From: Candidatus Babelota bacterium
GTDB taxonomy: Bacteria > Babelota > Babeliae > Babelales > Vermiphilaceae
Length of the DNA: 64,000 bases
Direction of reading: 5' to 3'
NCBI GenBank assembly: GCA_023382795.1
Contig: JAHDWT010000003.1
Location: 1 to 64,000, forward strand
Shown here: positions 56,447 to 64,000 of the stretch, piece by piece
Layout of the letters: each line of letters opens with the position of its first letter
Position numbering within the stretch: the stretch's first letter is position 1
Notes under the pieces: generated by a model
Seen by the model: only the letters and a program-made list of their open reading frames with translations
Databases searched by the model: none
What the model was told of the DNA's origin: nothing
Made by a program: the position numbers and the translations under genes

Positions 56447-59152
56447 ATGATCAAACAATGCCTGATGGCACTCTGCCTCGGGATGCTTTTTACGATTTGG
56501 TTCCTGCAATACGATGCACACACTAAGCAGTATATCGGTAAACTGCTCATGCAAACCATGCAACAAACGTGTGACTGTCGCATGGAGGGAGACGCTACAT
56601 CACTCACGCTATTTCCACCAGCTATTGTGTACGAAAACGTCTGTGCTCGAGCCCATGATGATCAATGGACTTGGCAGGCGCATCGTCTATGCATAACCAC
56701 CTCATGGCTTGATATTATTTTCCACAAAACACTTCCGCTCTACCTCGACGTTGATACCTGCCGCATAGATTCTCTATGGCACGGCAGCACCGTTGCCTTT
56801 AGTTCATTTATCGAAGCAATTTATAAAGCTCCTCCTATTAAACTGCTCGTCATGCTTAAATCACTCGATATTCATCGTGGGCATATAATTCTTCGCGATC
56901 CGGAATATCATCTCAAACTTTCAAGCGCTCTTTTTAGTAATTTTAAAAAAATTGGTAAATGCCTTAGGGCAGTATTTCATCTGCACGACACTACCCTATC
57001 ACGCAATCATCATCATGAAATCACCGAAGGGGAAGGAACCATCGCCTTACGTATTGGTGGATCAGAAGCCCATAACATATCCTGCTCAATTGATTACCAA
57101 TATCTTCTGAAAGCCTATCCACGTGCAGGATGCACTCTTACCGCATCTTGGGATGGTACACAAGGAATACTCTGTACTAAAAGCACGGACAATACCTGTA
57201 GCATAGTAATGAAAGCCCAACGACATGATGCAAATATTTTTTCTTCAACATTAGAAAGTGTACTTCCTTTATCGATTCTCAATTCTTATATTCCAAATAA
57301 CTATCTCAAAAACTGTTCCGGTAACATTTTCGCAAAGGCAACTAACTCAACATTTCCTAAACTCAATGCGTCCGGATGGATAGAGGTTCATGATCTTTGT
57401 TATAACAACAATCCTCTTGCTCATCGCATTGCTGCAAATTTTTCTGCTGATACCAACACCTGTTCAGGGACTGCTTTATTAACTCATCCAACCAACACCA
57501 CTGCTGAAGGATCTTGGTGTTATACTATTGCCCAATCGCATCTTACCGCATCCCTTAAGGGAACTTCTCACGCACCCATTGCTCTATCTGATCAATGGCA
57601 CCTAGACCCAAGTTCTGTGCATATCACTACTACAGGAAATCTTGAACATCTGATAACAACCTATCAGGCAACTATTGAGCAGCAGACAAAAAAGGATATT
57701 AAACGTATCCAAGGAACAGTAACTACCAACCAAACACATATTGATCTTAAAGGATCATGCAACGATCTCCAGTACACAGCACGCATGCAATATTCCCCTC
57801 ATAGTTACTTACAGACGCTCACCGTAAGTACCGCAACAATGCCATGGTTGAACCTCTGTGCATCGGATCCTGCACGATTCCATGCCACCGTGTACCTTGC
57901 CCATTGCGCACCACACATACCACTACTAAGCCAGAACACCATACAAGCCGAGGGAACTTTAGAAATTGAAGGTCTTTGGAAACATAATTGTCTCTATACA
58001 GCATGCAATTTACGTCATGGAGCCTTACGCTTTCCACAACTACACAATATTATAAAACAAGTGAGCGCACGCGCTGTTATCGATTATCCACATCACAATA
58101 TAACTGTCCGTGATTTGTCATGCGTCTTGCATCGCGGTACCATAACATGTTCTCGCGCAACATTCGGCTGGGACAAACAGTACACCATCGATCATCTTCA
58201 TGCACCAATTGAGTTTGACCGCTGCTTTATACACTACACCAAAGATTTATTCGCTATCCTTTCCGGATATATTGTTGCTTCTTGGAATCATGATGCTCAT
58301 CCCCATATTGCCGGAACACTTTTTGTTGACAAGGCGCAGCTTAAGTACAATTTGTTCTCTTCACAGCTATCACAGCACTTATTCGGAGCAACTTCACTGC
58401 CAACTAAACACCAATTATTCGATGCGTCCTGCGACCTTACTATACACACCAAAAATCCACTGCGAGTAAAAACCGTATTTTTAGAAACTGACGTAAAGTT
58501 AACGCTAAAACTTACCGGATCTCTCCATAAACCGTCACTTCTTGGCTCCATAGAACTACTTTCTGGAGAATTTATATTTCCCTACAAACCACTTTATATT
58601 TCAAAGGGATCGATTTTATTCTCTCCGCGCCATGATGACCCAGCAATCTATCTTTCTGCCCAAAATGTCATTAAAAATCATTACATCAATCTATGCGTCA
58701 CTGGATCACTTAACAATCCTAAATTGTTCCTAGAAGCATCACCGCATTTAAGCGAAATGCAAATTTTCTCTCTCTTGCTCATAGGCACAGAACACCACTC
58801 GCTCGGACTTGCAGTACCTGCGGTCATTGCCAACAATCTCAAAAATCTTCTGTTTGGCTCGGATCAAACATTGCCATCTCTTGATCACTACATGCATCGA
58901 TTACTCAAACCGCTTCGATCTATCCACGTTATGCCAGGATATACGGACCAATCAGGGCGTGGAGGAGTACGCGGCGCTTTAGAAATAGAAGTCACCGACC
59001 GATTACGCGCATATTTACAAAAGAATTTTTCACTTACCGAAGACACGCGAATAGAAGTCGACTACACTCTATCAGATGAAATTCGCGTGAAAGGAATGCG
59101 TAATGAACGTGGTGATATTGGAGCAGAAGTGGAAATGCGATGGAAATTCTAA
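56447..59152 (+). CDS. tamB: TamB-like translocation/assembly protein
   Basis: A 901-residue protein with one N-terminal membrane anchor (MALCLGMLFTIWFLQYDAH), a long beta-rich middle of AsmA/TamB type, and the C-terminal DUF490 domain (FLETDVKLTLKLTGSLHKPSLLGSIELLSGEF, then VTGSLNNPKLFLEASPHLSEMQIFSLLLIG, ending RGALEIEVTDRLRAYLQKNFSL ... EVEMRWKF). TamB spans the periplasm and moves lipids or barrel proteins to the outer membrane. Shorter than E. coli TamB (about 1260). It is 10 bases behind the pseudopilin gene, an unusual neighbourhood. Confidence 0.9.
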   Translation: MIKQCLMALCLGMLFTIWFLQYDAHTKQYIGKLLMQTMQQTCDCRMEGDATSLTLFPPAIVYENVCARAHDDQWTWQAHRLCITTSWLDIIFHKTLPLYLDVDTCRIDSLWHGSTVAFSSFIEAIYKAPPIKLLVMLKSLDIHRGHIILRDPEYHLKLSSALFSNFKKIGKCLRAVFHLHDTTLSRNHHHEITEGEGTIALRIGGSEAHNISCSIDYQYLLKAYPRAGCTLTASWDGTQGILCTKSTDNTCSIVMKAQRHDANIFSSTLESVLPLSILNSYIPNNYLKNCSGNIFAKATNSTFPKLNASGWIEVHDLCYNNNPLAHRIAANFSADTNTCSGTALLTHPTNTTAEGSWCYTIAQSHLTASLKGTSHAPIALSDQWHLDPSSVHITTTGNLEHLITTYQATIEQQTKKDIKRIQGTVTTNQTHIDLKGSCNDLQYTARMQYSPHSYLQTLTVSTATMPWLNLCASDPARFHATVYLAHCAPHIPLLSQNTIQAEGTLEIEGLWKHNCLYTACNLRHGALRFPQLHNIIKQVSARAVIDYPHHNITVRDLSCVLHRGTITCSRATFGWDKQYTIDHLHAPIEFDRCFIHYTKDLFAILSGYIVASWNHDAHPHIAGTLFVDKAQLKYNLFSSQLSQHLFGATSLPTKHQLFDASCDLTIHTKNPLRVKTVFLETDVKLTLKLTGSLHKPSLLGSIELLSGEFIFPYKPLYISKGSILFSPRHDDPAIYLSAQNVIKNHYINLCVTGSLNNPKLFLEASPHLSEMQIFSLLLIGTEHHSLGLAVPAVIANNLKNLLFGSDQTLPSLDHYMHRLLKPLRSIHVMPGYTDQSGRGGVRGALEIEVTDRLRAYLQKNFSLTEDTRIEVDYTLSDEIRVKGMRNERGDIGAEVEMRWKF

Positions 59153-59604
59153 CGATTTCCTTCCATCCTGGAACGCACTAACGCAATAAGCTCATGAAAT
59201 ACTTGATTAATTTCTCGACTCCGCCTTAAAAAATCTTGGTCTTTAAATAAGGCAGCTTTTTGCGGTAATTGGCTAACTATAGTTTCTATCCCCTCTTTTA
59301 CCGTACCTGAACTTGCAGCACCATGTTGCTCGTAATATCGACGTATATTCCAAAGCTCATGGGCTACAAGCATAGCCTGCTCGGCCGCTATACTCTGACC
59401 ACCAAAGGCATCTGCATCAAATGCCAATATAGTGAAAAACTTCTGTAGGTACATAATATAATCTACCACTCGATCACCATGCAGAGCAGGAATGGTCACA
59501 ATAACACGATGGTTCGCAAGCGCTTTTTCTGGTGTATCCTGAGCAATCATCCAAGTACTACTCATTACCACCGCTAATAAGAAAAAATGATAGCCCTTCA
59601 TCAC
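59149..59604 (-). CDS. Exported protein of unknown function
   Basis: A 151-residue protein with a signal peptide (MMKGYHFFLLAVVMSSTWMIAQ) and GGAGAG before tandem ATGs. The mature part is mostly helical (YIMYLQKFFTILAFDADAFGG ... INQVFHELIALVRSRMEG). No family recognised. Its stop overlaps the tamB stop by four bases on the opposite strand. Confidence 0.62.
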   Translation of the reverse strand: MMKGYHFFLLAVVMSSTWMIAQDTPEKALANHRVIVTIPALHGDRVVDYIMYLQKFFTILAFDADAFGGQSIAAEQAMLVAHELWNIRRYYEQHGAASSGTVKEGIETIVSQLPQKAALFKDQDFLRRSREINQVFHELIALVRSRMEGNR

Positions 59605-59785
59605 TACTCTCCTTTTTTATTTTAAGATAGCAAATTTTTTACATGAAAATCAAAGTTCCATGCGCTACGGGTACCAAATCTTGCTAAAATCTATCTGTTG
59701 TGTGATTTTATCTCTGTTACGCGATAGTATCGGTATAAGCATATGAACAGGAAATGTATGAGTCTGATTTAAAAGGGGGATCCAG

Positions 59786-60580
59786 ATGAAGCAATGGTCA
59801 TGGATTGTTAAGATGCTATTAACTGGATGGCAACTATCATCCTGTTTAGCTATCAATCTGCCTTCAAACTATGGAAAAACTCAATTTATCATTGGTGCCA
59901 GCGAAAAGGATTTGCGCTCTCAAGCTACACGTAAACCTACTCGCATAAAACCGCGCACAATACCCATCGCACAACTTTCCGAAACAAGCATGCCGTGTGT
60001 ATTGTTTTCACCTGATGATAACATCATCGATTTACTCATCAACTGCATAAATCATGAACAACAAAGCATCAAAATGGCCATTTATATGATTACGCAAAAA
60101 GCAGTGGCGCAAGCTCTTATTGCTGCACACACGCGTGGAGTTCAGGTAGAAATAATCACCGATACCTTTTGTTCAAAAAGCGAATCAAGCGCAATCGCTC
60201 TTCTTGAGCGCTATCGCATACCGATCTACGTGTATGTAGGATGCTCTGAGGCTGCCAAAATATCGGATATTATGCATCATAAATTTATTATTTTTGAAAA
60301 GAATGTTCAGGATAAGTCGCTCGTATGGACCGGATCGTTCAACGTTACCCATTCCGCACAGCGAAATAATCAGGAAAATGTGGTCATTATGAGCGATATG
60401 CCTACTGTCCAGCAATTCGCTACTCACTTTGAAATTCTCAAGAAACGCTGTCAACAAACTACCGCAACGAATTATCGCAAGTCTTCTATGCTGCCTTCCG
60501 CACGAAAACCGTTTCAACAAAAAAAGCGTAAACATATGGCGCATGCGGCCAAACGTCCACACAGAAAAACCGTTACTTAA
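59786..60580 (+). CDS. Exported PLD-type nuclease
   Basis: A 264-residue phospholipase-D-superfamily protein with a signal peptide (IVKMLLTGWQLSSCLA) and GGGGG before the ATG. One HKD motif is visible: MHHKFIIFEK near residue 163 followed by WTGSFNVTHSAQRNNQENVVIM, the H-x-K-x4-(D) ... GS-x-N ... N-x-E pattern of the Nuc/PLD6 branch, which works as a dimer. The Asp of HKD is replaced by Glu in FEK. The C-terminal 40 residues are strongly basic (QQKKRKHMAHAAKRPHRKTVT), suiting nucleic-acid binding. Exported nuclease is the best reading. Confidence 0.82.
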   Translation: MKQWSWIVKMLLTGWQLSSCLAINLPSNYGKTQFIIGASEKDLRSQATRKPTRIKPRTIPIAQLSETSMPCVLFSPDDNIIDLLINCINHEQQSIKMAIYMITQKAVAQALIAAHTRGVQVEIITDTFCSKSESSAIALLERYRIPIYVYVGCSEAAKISDIMHHKFIIFEKNVQDKSLVWTGSFNVTHSAQRNNQENVVIMSDMPTVQQFATHFEILKKRCQQTTATNYRKSSMLPSARKPFQQKKRKHMAHAAKRPHRKTVT

Positions 60581-60704
60581 TTGAAATGATATTGGCGAGA
60601 GCTAAGAACTGTTGGGATATCGTGACGAGTACGCTTCATTACTACAATTCCTTCTTAGCTCGTGTTCAGGCTATTAAGATTACAAAAAAAAGCAAGCAGT
60701 TTTG

Positions 60705-61706
60705 TTAGCCTTTCATTCTCAGCTGATTCAATAATTTCAAAAAATCTGATGGTAAATCCGCGTTAAATTCATATTCTTTGCCATCAAAAACAAATGTTAA
60801 CGATGCTGCATGCAGCGCCTGTCTAGCTATGAGTGGCGTGGTAGTACCGTACAAAAAATCGCCAATCAAGGGATGCCCAATTCCTGCGCAGTGAACGCGA
60901 ATTTGATGAGTTCTGCCCGTAACTGGATGAACCTCTATCAGTGCAGTGCGTTCAAAATATTCAAGCACCCGATAATGTGATACCGCTTGTCGCACTCTTC
61001 CAACACCGGCGACCTGTAAATACCCGGTAGTTACATCACGCTGGATCTCTACCTTTTCTGGCCGAACATGCATCATTTTACACCGTGAGGTCGGATGCCG
61101 GCCAATCATAAGGTCAATAGTACCTGATTGGTTTGGATGGCCTTGCGTAATTGCTAGGTAGGTTTTCTTTATAGTTCTTAACCTGAATTGACGCTCAAAA
61201 TACGCGTGTGCATAGGCAGTACGCGCAACAACCATAATACCGCTCGTGTCTTTATCTAGGCGATGTACAATACCTGGACGATCATTATAGCCCACTTCTG
61301 CAATCGAGGCATAATGGTTGAGCAGCCAATCAACAAGAGACGGCTCTTCATGCTGCGGCCTCGGTGGATGTACATTGACTCCGGCTGGTTTGTTGATAAT
61401 CAAAAAATGTTCATGCTCATATACTACCTCTACAGAAATTGAGTCAGTAAGCGCTTGCGGATCACGCTTTTTTTGAGCTGGAACGGTTATACTGACCTGG
61501 TCATTAAGCTTAATTTTGACCCCCTGCTTTGCCGCCGGCTGCTTATTGATCTGAACACAGTTCGCTTCGACAAGCCGTTGAAAAAAATTGCGCGACAAAT
61601 CGGGGAATCGAGATACCAAGAACATATCAAGACGCATAGCCGCTTCATGTGGCTCTACAATTAATTCATAGGAAATATTGGGTTTGATAAGAAGTTTTGT
61701 CCCCAT
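60705..61706 (-). CDS. rluD: Ribosomal large-subunit pseudouridine synthase (RluD family)
   Basis: A 333-residue pseudouridine synthase. The N-terminal S4 domain (MRLDMFLVSRFPDLSRNFFQRLVEANCVQIN) precedes the catalytic domain with GIVHRLDKDTSGIMVVA, whose Asp is the catalytic residue, and the RTHQIRVHCAGIGHPLIGDFLYG closing motif. RluD modifies helix 69 of 23S rRNA; paralogues RluC and RluB-like differ mainly in context. Full length and intact. Confidence 0.92.
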   Translation of the reverse strand: MGTKLLIKPNISYELIVEPHEAAMRLDMFLVSRFPDLSRNFFQRLVEANCVQINKQPAAKQGVKIKLNDQVSITVPAQKKRDPQALTDSISVEVVYEHEHFLIINKPAGVNVHPPRPQHEEPSLVDWLLNHYASIAEVGYNDRPGIVHRLDKDTSGIMVVARTAYAHAYFERQFRLRTIKKTYLAITQGHPNQSGTIDLMIGRHPTSRCKMMHVRPEKVEIQRDVTTGYLQVAGVGRVRQAVSHYRVLEYFERTALIEVHPVTGRTHQIRVHCAGIGHPLIGDFLYGTTTPLIARQALHAASLTFVFDGKEYEFNADLPSDFLKLLNQLRMKG

Positions 61707-61866
61707 ACGCCACTCGCTATCTTTTTCTTAATGAAAAACTACTCGTTAAATATCCGACAAAAATAACCTTAAATGATATGGGCATTAAGTCAAATGGACA
61801 ATTAGATCGCATTGCGTTACGCTAAAAAATGAATAGGAGCAAAAAAGCAAAACCTGAGAGTTTCTC

Positions 61867-63222
61867 ATGAATCAGCCAAAAATTATCCAGGAAATTCAAG
61901 ACAATATTGAAGCGGTCATCTCTCAAGATTCGCCACTTGGCAGATCGCTATGGCGCATGCTCCTCGAGCAGCACCCAGCTGACGTCGCAAGCTTGGTTTC
62001 TGAGCTTGACAAAGAGCAAGCGCAGCATCTTTTTTTAATGCTCCCTAAAGAATTTCGTACTGACGTTTTTAGAAAATCCTCATTCCACATGCAAGCCACA
62101 TGCCTGAATTTTTTAAGTGAACATGAAAAGGCGGAGGCGCTCTATTCTCTTGGCATTGACGATTTAGCTGATTTATTTGATCATGTTTCTGATAGCGATC
62201 TGAAAAAATACCTTAACCTCCTTCATAGAAAAGCACGCGAAAAGGTCATATCGCTCTTACAGTTTGATCCAGAATCGGCTGGTGGGATCATGGAAACTGA
62301 AGTCCTAACGCTCATGCAGGACTTTACGGTAGAAAAAAGTATCAAGATGCTACAACGTCTTAAGCCTAGAAAGGAAATTCATCATCAAATCTACGTTACC
62401 AATAAGCAACATCAACTGGTAGGGTATGTATCCCTCGAAGACCTGGTGCTCAATCCACCTGAAACGAGAATCTCTTCTTTTCTTAACAAAAACGAGCTCG
62501 TTGTGCATGTAGATCAAGATCGAGAAGAAGTCGCTAAACAGATGATGCGCTACGAACTGACCTCTGCACCAGTTGTGGGTGATGAAAATTATTTTTTGGG
62601 TGTTATCCCCAGTGAAACATTGATTGATGTTTTGGTTCAGGAAGCCACTGAGGACGTGCAAAAGATGGCTGCCTTAACCCCTATGAAACAAGCGTACTTT
62701 CAGACCTCATTTTTTAGACTTCTTTATAACCGCGCGTATATTCTGATCGGTCTCCTTGTAGCAGAGTCATTTTCGGGCACTATTTTAAGAGCATATGAAG
62801 AAACATTATGCGGTATATTGATGTTCTTTATTCCCATGCTTATCAGTACGGGGGGCAATACAAGCGGACAAACTTCGGCGGTAGTAATTCAGGGCATGGC
62901 GACGGGAGAAATTCATCCAGGAACTATGCGAAAATTTCTCAAGCGTGAGTTGCTGACTGCATTGGCGCTCTCTATTATTTTGGGCATCGCAGCATTTTTA
63001 CGAGTATATTTCACCTATCACTCGCTGGCAGAAAGTTTCGCGATTAGCTGCTCCGTAGGTCTTGTGGTACTTTTTGCCGTATCTCTTGGCAGCTTTATTC
63101 CTATATTTCTTAAGCGCCTAAATATTGACCCCGCATTTTCCGCGGGGCCATTCCTTGCAACGCTTATGGATATCTTGGGTGTCTTAGTATATTGTTACGT
63201 AGCCAAATTAATACTAAGCTGA
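61867..63222 (+). CDS. mgtE: Magnesium transporter MgtE
   Basis: A 451-residue Mg2+ channel. The N domain (LVSELDKEQAQHLFLMLPKEFRTDVFRK) and a tandem CBS pair (TVEKSIKMLQRLKPRKEIHHQIYVTNKQHQLVGYVSLEDL, then VDQDREEVAKQMMRYELTSAPVV) precede five membrane segments including ESFSGTILRAYEE and PMLISTGGNTSGQTSAVVIQGMATGEI, the pore signature. Normal length and complete. GAGAG lies before the ATG. Confidence 0.95.
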   Translation: MNQPKIIQEIQDNIEAVISQDSPLGRSLWRMLLEQHPADVASLVSELDKEQAQHLFLMLPKEFRTDVFRKSSFHMQATCLNFLSEHEKAEALYSLGIDDLADLFDHVSDSDLKKYLNLLHRKAREKVISLLQFDPESAGGIMETEVLTLMQDFTVEKSIKMLQRLKPRKEIHHQIYVTNKQHQLVGYVSLEDLVLNPPETRISSFLNKNELVVHVDQDREEVAKQMMRYELTSAPVVGDENYFLGVIPSETLIDVLVQEATEDVQKMAALTPMKQAYFQTSFFRLLYNRAYILIGLLVAESFSGTILRAYEETLCGILMFFIPMLISTGGNTSGQTSAVVIQGMATGEIHPGTMRKFLKRELLTALALSIILGIAAFLRVYFTYHSLAESFAISCSVGLVVLFAVSLGSFIPIFLKRLNIDPAFSAGPFLATLMDILGVLVYCYVAKLILS

Positions 63223-63241
63223 TTCTAAGCCTGTTTTGGCG

Positions 63242-63625
63242 TTAATGTTTTGGTTGATTCAGATAAAATTTATTGCCGTATAAATCTTCAAACGCTACTC
63301 CTATGCCCCAAGCCTCTTCGACCGGTTCACCTATAAACTTTACGCCTCGTTTTTTTAATTCGGTAAAAGTTTTACGGCAATCATCTGTTTCAAGCCCTCC
63401 TACACTAGGAGCTGCGCCAACCAGAGCGCGCTCTTGATCAGTGCTGGCTTGCATTAATATAATTTCAAAATCTTCCTGTCCTTGTGCACAAACCGTTGTC
63501 CACCGAAACCCATCGGGCATGGTTACATCCGTATGCTTCTTAAGCCCTAGTTGATTGGTATAAAATTGCAAGGCTTCATCAATATTTTTGACAAGAACGG
63601 TAACATGAGTAAATTTTTTGATCAT
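63242..63625 (-). CDS. VOC-family (glyoxalase-like) protein
   Basis: A 127-residue single vicinal-oxygen-chelate domain: FTHVTVLVKNIDEALQFYTNQLGLKKHTDV at the N-terminus (metal His) and EEAWGIGVAFEDLYGNKFYLNQ at the end (Glu). Start at ATG 63625 with GGAAG upstream, which also agrees with the family start. The reaction is unknown. Monocistronic. Confidence 0.88.
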   Translation of the reverse strand: MIKKFTHVTVLVKNIDEALQFYTNQLGLKKHTDVTMPDGFRWTTVCAQGQEDFEIILMQASTDQERALVGAAPSVGGLETDDCRKTFTELKKRGVKFIGEPVEEAWGIGVAFEDLYGNKFYLNQPKH

Positions 63626-63813
63626 GATACTTCCTTTAACGTTATAAGGATGAATATTTGCCATTTTACTGTCAGTTCAACACAGAGGCAAAAGGCGCTG
63701 TATCTTTCAGATTATATTATTCATCAATCAAAATCTCATTAATCAAAATCTCATTACCTTACTTTCAAAATGAAGTTTTTAGCCTCATTATTACAAAATG
63801 ATATGTCTTTTTC

Positions 63814-63842
63814 TTGACAAATAGGTCACAGATTTATACCAT
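63814..63842 (+). promoter_or_regulatory. Promoter of the tRNA cluster
   Basis: TTGACA (63814-63819) and TACCAT (63837-63842) are 17 bases apart; TATACC at 63835 is the alternative -10. The distance to tRNA-Lys at 63874 fits. Confidence 0.6.
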
Positions 63843-63873
63843 TTAATTCGTACTTTCCTTTGAAATCCTCTTT

Positions 63874-63949
63874 GAGCCGCTAGCTCAGTCGGTAGAGCAA
63901 CAGCCTTTTAAGCTGTGGGTCGTTGGTTCGATTCCAACGCGGCTCACCA
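63874..63949 (+). tRNA. tRNA-Lys (TTT)
   Basis: A 76-nt cloverleaf with acceptor GAGCCGC/GCGGCTC, anticodon arm CAGCC TTTTAA GCTG with anticodon TTT, T arm CGTTGG TTCGATT CCAACG and an encoded CCA. Confidence 0.97.
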
Positions 63950-63960
63950 TCGTATTTTGC

Positions 63961-64000
63961 GTCCCCATCGTCTAGCCCGGTCTAGGACATCGCCCTTTCA
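63961..64000 (+). tRNA. tRNA-Glu (TTC), 3' part cut off by the window
   Basis: GTCCCCATCGTCTAG starts a tRNA-Glu, with a D arm and the anticodon loop reaching CCCTTTCA (anticodon TTC) at the window edge. It follows tRNA-Lys by 11 bases, so more of a tRNA cluster is likely to follow. Confidence 0.9.

Overview
The window looks like a chromosome segment of a Gram-negative bacterium with a reduced, probably host-dependent lifestyle. An outer membrane is implied by a BamD-like TPR protein, a TamB-like protein, a predicted outer-membrane barrel and a LolD-type ATPase. Stops include TGA and starts include GTG/TTG, so the genetic code is the standard bacterial one. The gene mix recalls protist-associated lineages such as Candidatus Dependentiae (TM6): many signal-peptide proteins of unknown or eukaryote-like function, an argR gene fused into a polar amino-acid transporter operon as in Chlamydia, and repeated DUF4143 and AAA/PD-(D/E)XK ATPases. 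That placement is an inference from gene content, not from a marker-gene tree.

Layout. 1-1.5 kb: the end of a polymorphic-toxin gene, its probable immunity gene and an orphan fragment of the toxin module. 1.6-9.3 kb: a secreted protein, a tmRNA-like structured RNA with terminator (2418-2755, minus strand), clpB, a Nudix gene, a shortened uvrC, an M23 peptidase and a PilO-like protein. 9.3-14 kb: a polytopic membrane protein, the argR/transporter operon with twin ARG boxes, and a DUF6629 protein. 14.2-16.6 kb: two paralogous exported alpha/beta hydrolases. 16.6-19.9 kb: atpD-atpC-HerA-like ATPase operon. 20-27 kb: coiled-coil protein, pfkB-family kinase, lon, LolD-type ATPase, murJ, Nudix. 27.3-33 kb: exported protein, initiator tRNA, acpS, exported protein, PgeF/YfiH-family protein, secA. 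33-34.8 kb: an exported PPP-type phosphatase.

35-46.5 kb is an accessory region: a DUF5674 pair, a decayed AAA/PD-(D/E)XK gene, two DUF4143 ATPases, an intact AAA/PD-(D/E)XK gene, a DUF4160/DUF2442 pair, galE, an exported protein, an outer-membrane barrel and a HigBA-like module. Duplicated flanks and gene stubs record local duplication and decay. 46.5-53 kb: hisS, exported EEP-fold and APH-fold proteins, a complete IS982-like element with an 11-bp target duplication, cdsA and yraN. 53-64 kb: BamD-like protein, pilB/gspE-pseudopilin-tamB cluster, exported protein, exported PLD-type nuclease, rluD, mgtE, a VOC protein, tRNA-Lys and the start of tRNA-Glu.

Together the genes cover protein quality control (ClpB, Lon, possibly trans-translation), envelope building (MurJ, CdsA, BamD, TamB, SecA) and import of amino acids and magnesium. 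A striking number of exported enzymes (phosphatase, EEP, kinase-like, PLD, two hydrolases) could act on a host. The strongest unusual signals are the tmRNA-like RNA lacking canonical tmRNA bases, the toxin/immunity/orphan-module array, and the duplicated ATPase island.
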